Shown here: positions 8,125 to 15,686 of the stretch, one piece after another
Layout of the letters: each line of letters opens with the position of its first letter
Numbering within the stretch: the stretch's first letter is position 1
DNA from: Pseudooceanicola sp050897975
GTDB lineage: Bacteria > Pseudomonadota > Alphaproteobacteria > Rhodobacterales > Rhodobacteraceae
Length of the DNA stretch: 64,000 bases
Direction of reading: 5' to 3'
Assembly: GCF_050897975.1 (NCBI RefSeq)
Contig: NZ_JBPAXY010000002.1
Span: forward strand, 186,001-250,000
Made by a program: the position numbers and the translations under genes
The notes under the pieces: model-generated
Seen by the model: the letters and a program-made list of their open reading frames with translations, nothing else
The model's database searches: none
What the model was told of the DNA's origin: nothing

Positions 8125-9312
8125 TCACAGCCCGGTTTCGGCGGCGATCTGGGCGCGCGACTTGCGGGCGCGCTCGGTGGCTGATTTCAGCTGCCCGCAG
8201 GCCGCCATGATGTCTTCGCCGCGCGGGGTGCGAATGGGCGAGGCATAGCCGGCCTTGTGCACGATATCAGCGAAGGCCTCGATCCTCGACCAGTCGGAGC
8301 GCTCATAGGGCGAGCCGGGCCATTCGTTGAAGGGAATCAGGTTGATCTTGGCCGGGATGCCCTTGATCAGCCGCACCAGACGGCGGGCGTCGGCGTCTGT
8401 GTCGTTCACGCCCTTCAGCATCACATATTCGAAGGTGATCCGCTCGGAGTTCGACAGGCGCGGGTAGTCGCGCAGGGCGCCCAGCAGGGTCTCGATGTTC
8501 CAACGCTTGTTGATCGGCACCAGCTTGTCGCGCACCTCATCGGTGGTGGCGTGGAAGCTGACCGCCAGCAGGCAGCCGATCTCTTCGGCGCATTTGGCGA
8601 TCTCGGGCACCACTCCGCTGGTCGACAGGGTGATGCGACGGCGCGACAGGGCGATGCCCTCGCCGTCCATGGCGATCTTCATCGCGTCGCGGACGTTGTC
8701 GAAATTGTACAGCGGCTCGCCCATGCCCATCAGGACGATGTTGGACAGAAGGCGCGGCCCGTTCTCGCCGGTGCCGGTGCCCGGCTCGGGCCATTCGCCC
8801 AGATCGTCGCGCACCAGCATGATCTGGCCCACGATCTCGCCCGGCGTCAGGTTGCGCACCAGTTTCTGGGTGCCGGTGTGGCAGAAGGAACAGGTCAGGG
8901 TGCAGCCCACCTGGGACGAGATGCACAGCGTGCCGCGATCGGTCTCGGGGATATAGACCACCTCGACCTCATGGCCGCCCGCGATCTTCACCAGGTACTT
9001 GCGCGTGCCATCGGCCGAGACGTTCTTCGACACGATCTCGGGCAGCTCGATCGTGAAATTCTCCGCCAGCTTGGCGCGGAAATCCTTGGCCAGGTTGGTC
9101 ATCTGGGCAAAGTCGCGCACGCCCCAGTGGTAGATCCACTGCCACAGCTGGTTGACCCGCATCTTGGCCTGTTTCTCGGGCGTGCCGATCTCGATCAGCG
9201 CTTCGCGCAGCTTCGGGCGGGTCAGGCCGACAAGATTGCGGGCCCCCTCCGGCAGTTTCCGGGGGATGGTCAGGACGTCCTGGGTGATCGGCGCGGCGGG
9301 CTGCTGGCTCAT
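8125..9312 (-). CDS. rlmN: Dual-specificity RNA methyltransferase RlmN
   Basis: 395-residue radical-SAM enzyme that methylates C2 of A2503 in 23S rRNA and of A37 in some tRNAs. The radical-SAM cluster motif is Cys137-xxx-Cys141-xx-Cys144 in GCTLTCSFCHTG. The N-terminal helix-rich domain contains QLWQWIYHWG near residue 55, an RlmN signature. The GMGEPLYNFDNV motif and a C-terminal Cys in MAACGQLK match the mechanism, which uses a methylated protein Cys. Length is normal for alphaproteobacteria. It is transcribed convergently with gabD, and the repeats at 7981-8118 lie between the two stops. Confidence 0.95.
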   Translation of the reverse strand: MSQQPAAPITQDVLTIPRKLPEGARNLVGLTRPKLREALIEIGTPEKQAKMRVNQLWQWIYHWGVRDFAQMTNLAKDFRAKLAENFTIELPEIVSKNVSADGTRKYLVKIAGGHEVEVVYIPETDRGTLCISSQVGCTLTCSFCHTGTQKLVRNLTPGEIVGQIMLVRDDLGEWPEPGTGTGENGPRLLSNIVLMGMGEPLYNFDNVRDAMKIAMDGEGIALSRRRITLSTSGVVPEIAKCAEEIGCLLAVSFHATTDEVRDKLVPINKRWNIETLLGALRDYPRLSNSERITFEYVMLKGVNDTDADARRLVRLIKGIPAKINLIPFNEWPGSPYERSDWSRIEAFADIVHKAGYASPIRTPRGEDIMAACGQLKSATERARKSRAQIAAETGL

Positions 9313-9395
9313 GACGGTCTCGTGGCGACAGGGTGAAGGCAGGGAAGCCGGGTCTATAGCGGATTCATCTGGTCATGAAAACCCGTGGTGCAAGG

Positions 9396-9574
9396 GGTAC
9401 CCCGTCGCCCGCGCGGCGCGCGACACGTAGAGGGGGGCGAGGGTCGCAAGGGAAGGAAGGGGGCTCTGGCCCCCGTCGCCGGAGGGCGACACGTAGAGGG
9501 GGTAAGGGGGGCTCTGCCCCCCGCCGCGCGGACCGCGCGACTCCCCCCGGGATATTTCCGGCAATGAGAAGAGA
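9396..9574 (+). repeat. Stacked dispersed repeat: two tail-B units and one tail-A unit
   Basis: Three units in series. The first has a GTCGCCC...GCGCGAC hairpin and an ACGTAGAGGGGGG tail. The second has GGGGGCTCTGGCCCCC and GTCGCCGGAGGGCGAC hairpins with an ACGTAGAGGGGG tail. The third has a GGGGGGCTCTGCCCCCC hairpin, a GCGCGG/CCGCGC hairpin and CCCCCCGGGATATTTCCGG followed by CAATGAGAAGAG. The same two-B-then-A order recurs at 62385-62556. Confidence 0.75.
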
Positions 9575-9710
9575 GGGGCGGGGCACGGTAAAGCCGCGAC
9601 CGCGCGCCCGGGTGGCAAAGTCCGCCAACGGGCGCGCCACGGCACCGTCACGCCCCGGTTGGCCTACGTCGCAGCCGGGGCGGCTCGATGCTTTCGGGCA
9701 CCGCCCCCTC

Positions 9711-9790
9711 GCCTTTCTCATTGCCAAAAATATCCCCGCCGGAGGCTCGCGCCGCCGCAGGCGGGGCGAAAGGCTCTGCGGAAGGGGAGG
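9711..9790 (-). repeat. Dispersed intergenic repeat, tail-A, reverse
   Basis: CTTTCTCATTGCCAAAAATA at 9712-9731, then TCCCCGCC, is the reverse complement of the tail-A consensus. It is followed by GC-rich arms (GCCGCCGCAGGCGG). The G5/C5 hairpin is degenerate in this copy. Confidence 0.65.
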
Positions 9791-9883
9791 GGCGGGCGCG
9801 GAGGGCAGGCTTCGTCCGTCCCAGGAGGGAAGGGGCGCCGTTCAGCCGGAAAGCCGCTCACGCGCCTTTCTGATCGGCGTAGC

Positions 9884-10008
9884 CGTTTCCTAAACGGCTA
9901 GGCTCCGCCCGTTCGCAGCTGAAACGCTCCCCCGGAACGTTTCCAAGACGGCTGGGCTCCGCCCGTTCGGCCCTGAAACCGTCCCCCGGACGGTTTCCCA
10001 GACGGGCC
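9884..10008. repeat. About 54-bp tandem repeat, two and a third copies, with hairpins
   Basis: Units start at 9884, 9938 and 9991 (periods 54 and 53). Each contains GGCTCCGCCCGTTCG followed by a hairpin. In the second unit the hairpin is perfect: GAAACCGTCC-CCC-GGACGGTTTC at 9975-9997. The array ends just beyond the stop of the IalB-family gene, so on the minus strand it gives a series of strong stem-loops after that gene, without a clear T-run. Confidence 0.8.
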
Positions 10009-10533
10009 TCACTGACAGCGGCGTTCGCTGTCTTCGACGGCGGCGGTGAAGCCCATGAGCGAGAAGGTGTCGCGGGTGACCGTGCCACGGCCCGACCGCC
10101 CGGTCAGCACCGCTTCGGACCCGGCCTTCAGCGAGGTCATGATCCGCGCGTCGTCGCTGGTGGTCGCGGGCCAGGCCCATTCGCCTTCGGTGTAAAGCTC
10201 GTATTCCGTGCCGTCGACGTTCAGCGTCACGGTCGAGCCCTCGGCGAAGGGATAGCCGCCGGTAAAGGCCAGCTGCCCCGAGACCGAGGCGCCGGGGCGG
10301 TAGAAGGCCATCAGCTGGATCTCGCTGCGGCGCACCGACACGACCTCGCCGTCGCGGGTATTCACGGTTTCCTTGGGGATCGACACGGCCCAGCATTCGC
10401 GCGGGTCGGTGTCTTCGAACACGGACCAATCGGTCTGTGCGCTGACCTGGTTCTCGCTCACGTCCTGCTGCGCGAGCGCGCCGGTTGCGGCGCAAGCCAC
10501 GCAGGCCGCGGCGGCGAATACCCGGAAGTTCAT
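10009..10533 (-). CDS. Secreted IalB-family (invasion-associated locus B) protein
   Basis: 174-residue exported protein. It has a cleavable signal peptide (hydrophobic AAAACVACAATGALA, predicted cut after residue 21-22) and then a mature domain with the DWSVFED...ECWAVSIPKE pattern of the IalB family, named from Bartonella. In free-living Rhodobacterales the role is unknown. The mature protein has one Cys near the start (ECWA) and one at the end (ERRCQ), which may form a disulphide. ATG at 10533 has GGAGG nine bases upstream; the longer frame to 10797 overlaps the divergent asparaginase gene and is rejected. It shares a 169-base divergent promoter region with that gene. Confidence 0.85.
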   Translation of the reverse strand: MNFRVFAAAACVACAATGALAQQDVSENQVSAQTDWSVFEDTDPRECWAVSIPKETVNTRDGEVVSVRRSEIQLMAFYRPGASVSGQLAFTGGYPFAEGSTVTLNVDGTEYELYTEGEWAWPATTSDDARIMTSLKAGSEAVLTGRSGRGTVTRDTFSLMGFTAAVEDSERRCQ

Positions 10534-10702
10534 CTGTCCAGCCTCCAAGCTGTCCTTGCCTCTGTCCGACCCCCCGCGCCTGTGCGGCGTCTGTGGCGGG
10601 GCCATTGCGTCTCGACATTGCAACAATAGACGAAAAGCTGCCACATGCGAAAGGCCGATTGGCGGGAATTCGCACATGCGTGAACGGGGAAGGACAGCGA
10701 CG

Positions 10703-11752
10703 ATGACGGCAGCACAGGGATCAGAGGCACATGAGGCGGGGCTGGGCCCGCAAGACGCGGGCGCGGTGCCCATGGCCGAGCTGTGGCGCGGCGGCATCTG
10801 CGAAAGCCTGCATGCGGGCCATGCGGTGGTGGTCGATGCCGGCGGTCAGGTGGTCGCGGCCTGGGGTAACCCGGAGGCGGTGATCTATCCGCGTTCCTCC
10901 TGCAAGATGATCCAGGCCCTGCCGCTGCTGGAAAGCGGCGCCGCCGATGCCGCCGGGCTAAGCGCGCGGCAGCTGGCCCTGTCCTGCGCCTCGCACAATG
11001 GCGCGGCGATCCATTCCGAGGCGGTCACCGCCTGGCTGGCCAACCTGGGCCTGGGCGAGGCCGACCTGCGCTGCGGCCCGCAGGAACCCAACGACATCCC
11101 GGCGCGCAACGCGCTGATCCGCGCCGAGGAGGCGCCCTGCCAGATCCACAACAACTGCTCGGGCAAGCACAGCGGCTTCCTGACCCTGAACCGGCACCTG
11201 GGCGGCGGCGCGGACTATACCGAGGTCGATCACCCGGTGCAGGCCGCCGTGCGTGCAGCCTTCGAGGAGGTGACGGGCGAGGCGGTGCGGGGCTGGGGCG
11301 TGGACGGTTGCTCGGCGCCCAATTTCGCCACCTCCCTGCGGGGCCTGGCCCGCGCCATGGCCGGTTTCGCCGCCGCGCGCGAGGGCACGGGCCTGCGCGC
11401 CGGGGCCCAGGCGCGGCTGGTGCAGGCGATGATGGCCCATCCCGAGATGGTGGCGGGCGAGACCCGCGCCTGTACCGAGCTGATGCGCGCCTGCGCGGGC
11501 CGCGCGGCGGTGAAGACCGGGGCCGAGGCGGTTTTCGTGGCGATCCTGCCGCAGCGGGGCCTGGGCATCGCGCTGAAGGTGCTGGACGGCAATTCCCGCG
11601 CCAGCGAGGCGGCGATCACCCATCTGCTGGTGAAATACGGCGCGCTGGAGGCGGATCACCCGATGGCGAAGAAATGGGGCAACCCCGAGATCCGCTCGCG
11701 CCGGGGGATCCTGGCGGGCGAGCTGCGCGTCGCCCCGGGCTTCGGCAGCTAA
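10703..11752 (+). CDS. L-asparaginase, Rhizobium AnsA-like (PF06089) family
   Basis: 349-residue enzyme of the thermolabile asparaginase II family, typified by Rhizobium etli AnsA, which is unrelated to the classic E. coli enzymes and hydrolyses asparagine to aspartate and ammonia. The beta-lactamase-like SxxK motif is Ser65-Ser66-Cys67-Lys68 in YPRSSCKMIQ. Other family marks are LALSCASHNG, IHNNCSGKHSGFL and GWGVDGCSAPNFA. No signal peptide, so cytoplasmic. ATG at 10703 has GGGGAAGGA upstream. It is a single gene, divergent from the IalB-family gene and ending before the inverted repeat at 11767. Confidence 0.9.
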   Translation: MTAAQGSEAHEAGLGPQDAGAVPMAELWRGGICESLHAGHAVVVDAGGQVVAAWGNPEAVIYPRSSCKMIQALPLLESGAADAAGLSARQLALSCASHNGAAIHSEAVTAWLANLGLGEADLRCGPQEPNDIPARNALIRAEEAPCQIHNNCSGKHSGFLTLNRHLGGGADYTEVDHPVQAAVRAAFEEVTGEAVRGWGVDGCSAPNFATSLRGLARAMAGFAAAREGTGLRAGAQARLVQAMMAHPEMVAGETRACTELMRACAGRAAVKTGAEAVFVAILPQRGLGIALKVLDGNSRASEAAITHLLVKYGALEADHPMAKKWGNPEIRSRRGILAGELRVAPGFGS

Positions 11753-11766
11753 GGCGCCGCCGAGGC

Positions 11767-11837
11767 AAGGTGGATTGCATCCACCCTACGCGAGGTGCCG
11801 CCCCCGGGCGCCCGTAGGGTGGATGACAATCCACCTT
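11767..11837. repeat. Long inverted repeat between convergent genes
   Basis: AAGGTGGATTG-CATCCACCCTACG at 11767-11790 is matched by CGTAGGGTGGATG-ACAATCCACCTT at 11813-11837, giving a stem of about 24 pairs with a GC-rich loop. Each arm can also fold on itself (GTGGATTGCATCCAC). It lies between the asparaginase and polA stops, 15 bases from each, so it can act as a two-way terminator. A related half-arm (CGTAGGGTGCA) lies near 355. Confidence 0.85.
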
Positions 11838-11850
11838 TGCGCGGCAGGAA

Positions 11851-14670
11851 TCAGTGTGCCTGGGCCCAGTTGGCGCCCTGACCCGCGTCCACCACCAGCG
11901 GCACGTCCAGCTTCACCGCCGGATCGGCGGCGCCTTCCATGACGCCGCGGGCCACGCCGATCAGATCCTCGGCCGCCTCGGCGGTGACCTCGAAGATCAA
12001 TTCGTCGTGGACCTGCAACAGCATCTTCACCGCGGCACTGTCGGGCATCTTCGCCAGGGCCTCGGGCATCCGGATCATGGCCCGGCGGATGATATCCGCC
12101 GCCGTGCCCTGAATCGGCGCGTTGATCGCCGCGCGTTTGGCGAAGCCCGCGCGCGGGCCCTTGGCGGCGATCTCGGGCGTATGGATCTTGCGCCCGAACA
12201 GGGTCTGCACGAAGAGGTTTTCCTTCGCAAAGGCGGTCGTCTGATCCATGTATTCGCGGATGCCGGGGAACTTCTCGAAATAGCGGTCGATGAAGCCCTG
12301 GGCCTCGGCCCGGGGAATGCGCAGGTTGCGCGCCAGACCGAAGCCCGAAATGCCGTAGATCACGCCGAAGTTGATCGCCTTGGCCTGGCGGCGGATCTCG
12401 GGCGTCATCTCGTCCAGCGGCACGCCGAAGACCTCCGACGCGGTGGCGGCGTGAATGTCCTGCCCCTCGTGAAAGGCCTGCTTCAGCGCGTCGATCTCTG
12501 CCACATGGGCCAGGATGCGCAGCTCGATCTGGGAATAGTCGAGCGAGACCAGCACCTTGCCCTCGGGCGCGACGAAGGCCTCGCGGATGCGGCGGCCCTC
12601 TTCCGTCCGCACCGGAATGTTCTGAAGGTTCGGATCGGTCGAGGCCAGACGCCCGGTGTTGGCGCCGGTCTGCACGTAGGAGGTATGCACCCGGCCCGTT
12701 TCGGCGTTGATGTGCTCTTGCAGGGCGTCGGTATAGGTCGATTTCAGCTTCGACAGCTGGCGCCAGTCCAGCACCCGGGCGGGCAGGTCATGTTCGGTGG
12801 CCAGATCCTCCAGGATATCGGCGCCGGTGGCATAGGCGCCGGTCTTGCCCTTCTTGCCGCCTTCCAGGCCCATCTTGTCGAAGAGGATCTCGCCCAGCTG
12901 TTTCGGGCTGCCCACGTTGAAGCTCTCGCCCGCCAGCTCGTGGATCTCGGATTCCAGCTGCGCCATCTTCTGGGAAAAGGCGTTGGACATGCGCGACAGC
13001 GTATCGCGGTCCACCTGGACGCCGTGCATTTCCATGCTCGCCAGAACCGGGGACAGGGGGCGTTCCAGGGTCTCGTAGACCGTCGCCACCTTTTCGCGGT
13101 GCAGACGGGGTTTCAGCACCTGCCAGAGGCGCAGGGTGATGTCGGCATCTTCGGCGGCATAGCGGGTGGCCTTGTCGATCGGCACCCGGTCGAAGGTGAT
13201 CATCGACTTGCCCGAGCCCAGAAGCTCTTTGATCGGGATGGGCGTATGGCCGAGGTAACGTTCCGACAGGGCATCCATGCCATGGGTGTGCAGCCCCGCG
13301 TTCAGGGCGTAGCTGATCAGCATCGTGTCATCGAAGGGCGCCACATTGATCCCGTAGCGGCGCAGGATCTTGGCGTCGTATTTCATGTTCTGACCGATCT
13401 TGAGGATCGCGGGATCCTCCAGCACCGGTTTCAGCAGGTCCAGCGCCTCGGCCAGGGGCATCTGCCCCGGGGCCAGGTCGTCATTGCCAAAGAGGCCACC
13501 CGATTCCCCCTCGGCCTTGTGGGTCAGCGGGATGTAGCAGGCGGTGCCGGCATCGACGCAGAGGCAGATCCCCACCAGATCCACCACCATCTCGTCCAGG
13601 CCGGTGGTTTCCGTGTCCACGGCCACATAGCCGCGTTCGCGGATCCGGTCGATCCAGGCGCTGAGCGCCTCAGCATCGGTGACGGTCTCATAGGCCTCGG
13701 GGTCGATGGCGGGCGCCTCGGGGGCGGCCTCTTCCGCCGTCTCGGCGCCGGGCTGGGGGGTGTCGTCGATCTCGGGCACGGCGACGCCCAGACCCTCGGC
13801 GATCCGCTTGGTCAGGGTGCGGAATTCCATCTTGGCCAGGAAGGGCAGCAGGACGTCCGGGTCGGGATCCTTCACCTCGAGATCGTCGAGCGTGAAGTCG
13901 AGCGGCGTGTTGCAATCCAGCGTGACCAACTTCTTCGACAGTTCGATCTGTTCGCGTTTCTCGATCAGGGTCTGGCGGCGCTTGGGCTGCTTGATCTCTT
14001 CAGCGCGGTCCAGAAGGGTTTCCAGATCGCCGTATTCGTTGATCAACAGCGCCGCAGTCTTGATGCCGATGCCCGGGGCACCCGGCACATTGTCGACCGA
14101 ATCGCCCGCGAGCGCCTGCACGTCGACCACGCGGTCGGGGCCGACGCCGAATTTCGCCTCGACCCCTTCGACGCCGATGCGGATGTTCTTCATCGCGTCC
14201 AGCATCTCGACGCCGCCGCCCACCAGCTGCATCAGGTCCTTGTCCGACGAGATGATGGTGACGCGCCCGCCCGCGTCCCGCGCCTGGCAGGCCAGGGTGG
14301 CGATGATGTCGTCGGCCTCGAAGCCCTCGATCTCTTCGCAGGCGATGTTGAAGGCCTTCGTCGCCTCGCGGGTCAGCGGCATCTGCGGGCGCAGATCCTC
14401 GGGCATGGCCTCTCGGTTGGCCTTGTAGAGGTCGTAGAGGTCGTTGCGGAAGGTATGGCTGCCCTTGTCGAAGATCACCGCCACATGGGTGGGGGCGTCG
14501 GGGCCGGTGTTCCCTTCGACATAGCGGTGTAGCATGTTGCAGAAGCCCGAGACCGCCCCGATGGGCGCCCCGTCGGATTTCCGGGTCAGTGGCGGCAGCG
14601 CGTGGTAGGCGCGAAAGATGAAGGCCGATCCGTCGATCAGGTGAAGGTGACAGCCCTTGCCGAAACTCAT
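11851..14670 (-). CDS. polA: DNA polymerase I
   Basis: 939-residue replication and repair polymerase. The 5'-3' exonuclease domain (about residues 1-300) has HLIDGSAFIFRAYHALPP, GFEADDIIATLA and IISSDKDLMQLV. The 3'-5' proofreading domain has DTETTGLDEM and the YAAEDAD motif, so proofreading looks intact. The polymerase domain has motif A (SLDYSQIELRILAHVAEID), motif B (RRQAKAINFGVIYGISGFG) and motif C (LLQVHDELIFEV). ATG at 14670 begins MSFGKGCHLHLIDG, the normal start. A frame continuing upstream to 15237 passes through repeat DNA and the zinc-finger gene and is rejected. It is convergent with the asparaginase gene. Confidence 0.96.
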   Translation of the reverse strand: MSFGKGCHLHLIDGSAFIFRAYHALPPLTRKSDGAPIGAVSGFCNMLHRYVEGNTGPDAPTHVAVIFDKGSHTFRNDLYDLYKANREAMPEDLRPQMPLTREATKAFNIACEEIEGFEADDIIATLACQARDAGGRVTIISSDKDLMQLVGGGVEMLDAMKNIRIGVEGVEAKFGVGPDRVVDVQALAGDSVDNVPGAPGIGIKTAALLINEYGDLETLLDRAEEIKQPKRRQTLIEKREQIELSKKLVTLDCNTPLDFTLDDLEVKDPDPDVLLPFLAKMEFRTLTKRIAEGLGVAVPEIDDTPQPGAETAEEAAPEAPAIDPEAYETVTDAEALSAWIDRIRERGYVAVDTETTGLDEMVVDLVGICLCVDAGTACYIPLTHKAEGESGGLFGNDDLAPGQMPLAEALDLLKPVLEDPAILKIGQNMKYDAKILRRYGINVAPFDDTMLISYALNAGLHTHGMDALSERYLGHTPIPIKELLGSGKSMITFDRVPIDKATRYAAEDADITLRLWQVLKPRLHREKVATVYETLERPLSPVLASMEMHGVQVDRDTLSRMSNAFSQKMAQLESEIHELAGESFNVGSPKQLGEILFDKMGLEGGKKGKTGAYATGADILEDLATEHDLPARVLDWRQLSKLKSTYTDALQEHINAETGRVHTSYVQTGANTGRLASTDPNLQNIPVRTEEGRRIREAFVAPEGKVLVSLDYSQIELRILAHVAEIDALKQAFHEGQDIHAATASEVFGVPLDEMTPEIRRQAKAINFGVIYGISGFGLARNLRIPRAEAQGFIDRYFEKFPGIREYMDQTTAFAKENLFVQTLFGRKIHTPEIAAKGPRAGFAKRAAINAPIQGTAADIIRRAMIRMPEALAKMPDSAAVKMLLQVHDELIFEVTAEAAEDLIGVARGVMEGAADPAVKLDVPLVVDAGQGANWAQAH

Positions 14671-14989
14671 GAGAAAACCCCGCTTATGCGTCTGGGGTTC
14701 AGATGTGCCATGAAGCGGGGCGAGGGGAAAGGCGGTTTGGGCCGGGCCGGGCGGGGGTATGCCGGGCGGGGGCGGGGCCGAGGTCGAGAGCGGGGGCTTT
14801 GCCCCCCTTGCGCCCGGGCGGGCGCAATTCCCCCCAGGATATTTTTGGCAATGAGAAGAGGGGGGCGCGGGACAGGGGCCCGTGCGGAGTCGCGAGCAGG
14901 GCAAGGGGGCCTGCGCGGGCGGGGCCAAGCCGCGCCTGGCAGGGCGCGGAGGGGCCGAGGCGGCGCGGGTCAGGCGATAGGGTGCTGGC
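14671..14989. other. Gene-free region upstream of polA
   Basis: About 320 bases between the zinc-finger gene and polA. Apart from the tail-A repeat (14792-14860) it holds only GC-rich, low-complexity DNA. The polA promoter should lie near 14671-14790, but no clear -35/-10 pair stands out. Confidence 0.5.
14792..14860 (+). repeat. Dispersed intergenic repeat, tail-A, forward (cleanest copy)
   Basis: Hairpin 1 GGGGGCTTTGCCCCCC (14792-14807), hairpin 2 TTGCGCCCGGGCGGGCGCAA (14808-14827), then a C-run and ATATTTTTGGCAATGAGAAG ending near 14858. Hairpin 2 differs in sequence from the GTCGCC type but keeps its position and size, which points to conserved structure. Confidence 0.8.
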
Positions 14990-15175
14990 TTAGGCGCCGG
15001 TGTCGGCGGGGCCGCCCTTGAGGATGTATTTAGCGTCGCAATAGGGGCATTCCACGAAGCCGTCTTCGGCGGGAATGTGCAGCCAGACGCGGGGGTGACC
15101 CAAGGCGCCTTCGCCGCCGTCGCAGGCGATCTTGGCGGTGTCCACGATCTTGGTTTCCGGGGCTTCGATCGACAT
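14990..15175 (-). CDS. zf-CHCC zinc-finger mini-protein
   Basis: 61-residue protein of the CHCC zinc-finger family (PF10276), related to the C-terminal part of the mitochondrial complex I subunit NDUFS6. The four expected zinc ligands are Cys18, His27, Cys43 and Cys46, seen in IACDGG, GHPRVWLHIP and VECPYCDAKYIL. The role is unproven in bacteria; a complex I assembly link is known for the eukaryotic relative. GAGGAACCCC precedes the ATG at 15175. Intact length for the family. Confidence 0.9.
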   Translation of the reverse strand: MSIEAPETKIVDTAKIACDGGEGALGHPRVWLHIPAEDGFVECPYCDAKYILKGGPADTGA

Positions 15176-15277
15176 GGGGTTCCTCGCGACTGCGTTTGCC
15201 TGATCGGGAAATAGCGTGAAAGGGCGGGCGCGCGCAAGGCGCGCCGCGCCGCAGCGTTTACATGCGGTTGGCGGCGA

Positions 15278-15658
15278 TCAGCCCGCCGGGGTCAGCATCC
15301 GGCCCAGGGGACGGCCGCCCAGCACATGCATGTGGAAGTGCGGCACTTCCTGCACGCCGTGTTCGCCCGCGTTGGAGATGAAGCGGCAGCCGGCGCCGCT
15401 GGCGGCGTCAACTCCGGCCTCGGCCACGACCTTGGCCAGGACCCGGTGGAAATCGACGATCTCGGCCTCGGAGGCGCGGGCGGCGAAATCGTCGTAGGTG
15501 ACATAGGCGCCCTTGGGGATCACCAGCACATGCACCGGCGCCTGGGGATAGATGTCCTGGAAGGCGAGGGTATGGTCGGTCTCGACCACGGTCTTGTTGG
15601 GGATCTCGCCGCGCAGGATCTTGGCGAAGATGTTCTGGTCGTCATAGGCATAGGCCAT
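15278..15658 (-). CDS. HIT family protein (HINT-like nucleotide hydrolase)
   Basis: 126-residue histidine-triad protein, likely a purine nucleoside phosphoramidase of the HINT type. The HxHxHxx motif is VPHFHMHVLGG near the C-terminus. The N-terminal NIFAKILRGEIPNKTVVET and the FQDIYPQAPVHVLVIPK segment are typical. ATG at 15658 was chosen because the protein begins MAYAYDDQNIF, as in close relatives; the frame extending to 15772 overlaps the glycosyltransferase gene. It lies 28 bases after the glycosyltransferase stop in the same direction. Confidence 0.93.
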   Translation of the reverse strand: MAYAYDDQNIFAKILRGEIPNKTVVETDHTLAFQDIYPQAPVHVLVIPKGAYVTYDDFAARASEAEIVDFHRVLAKVVAEAGVDAASGAGCRFISNAGEHGVQEVPHFHMHVLGGRPLGRMLTPAG

Positions 15659-15686
15659 GGGGCGCACCTTTCTGTCGGTGGGTCGG

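Larger units (their letters stand above)
9313..10008. other. Gene-free, repeat-rich intergenic region
   Basis: About 700 bases between rlmN and the IalB-family gene. Open frames here are Arg/Gly/Pro-rich in all frames and lie over hairpins, so I treat none as a gene. It holds a stacked forward repeat (9396-9574), a reverse copy (9711-9790) and a tandem repeat (9884-10008). The DNA between 9575 and 9710 shows only short GC hairpins. Confidence 0.65.

Noticed and set aside
9375..9893. 172-codon plus-strand frame between rlmN and the IalB-family gene
   Set aside because: It lies over stacked hairpin repeats and is Arg/Gly-rich in every frame; the sequence is explained by repeats.
9884..10008. 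CRISPR array
   Set aside because: Only about two and a third units of 54 bases, no unique spacers and no cas genes in the window.
11854..14532. 892-codon open frame opposite polA
   Set aside because: It mirrors polA, whose motifs are all intact, and its translation is low-complexity His/Arg/Gln-rich.
14671..15237. N-terminal extension of polA by 189 codons
   Set aside because: The extension runs through a dispersed repeat and the zinc-finger gene; the protein beginning MSFGKG is the normal family start.
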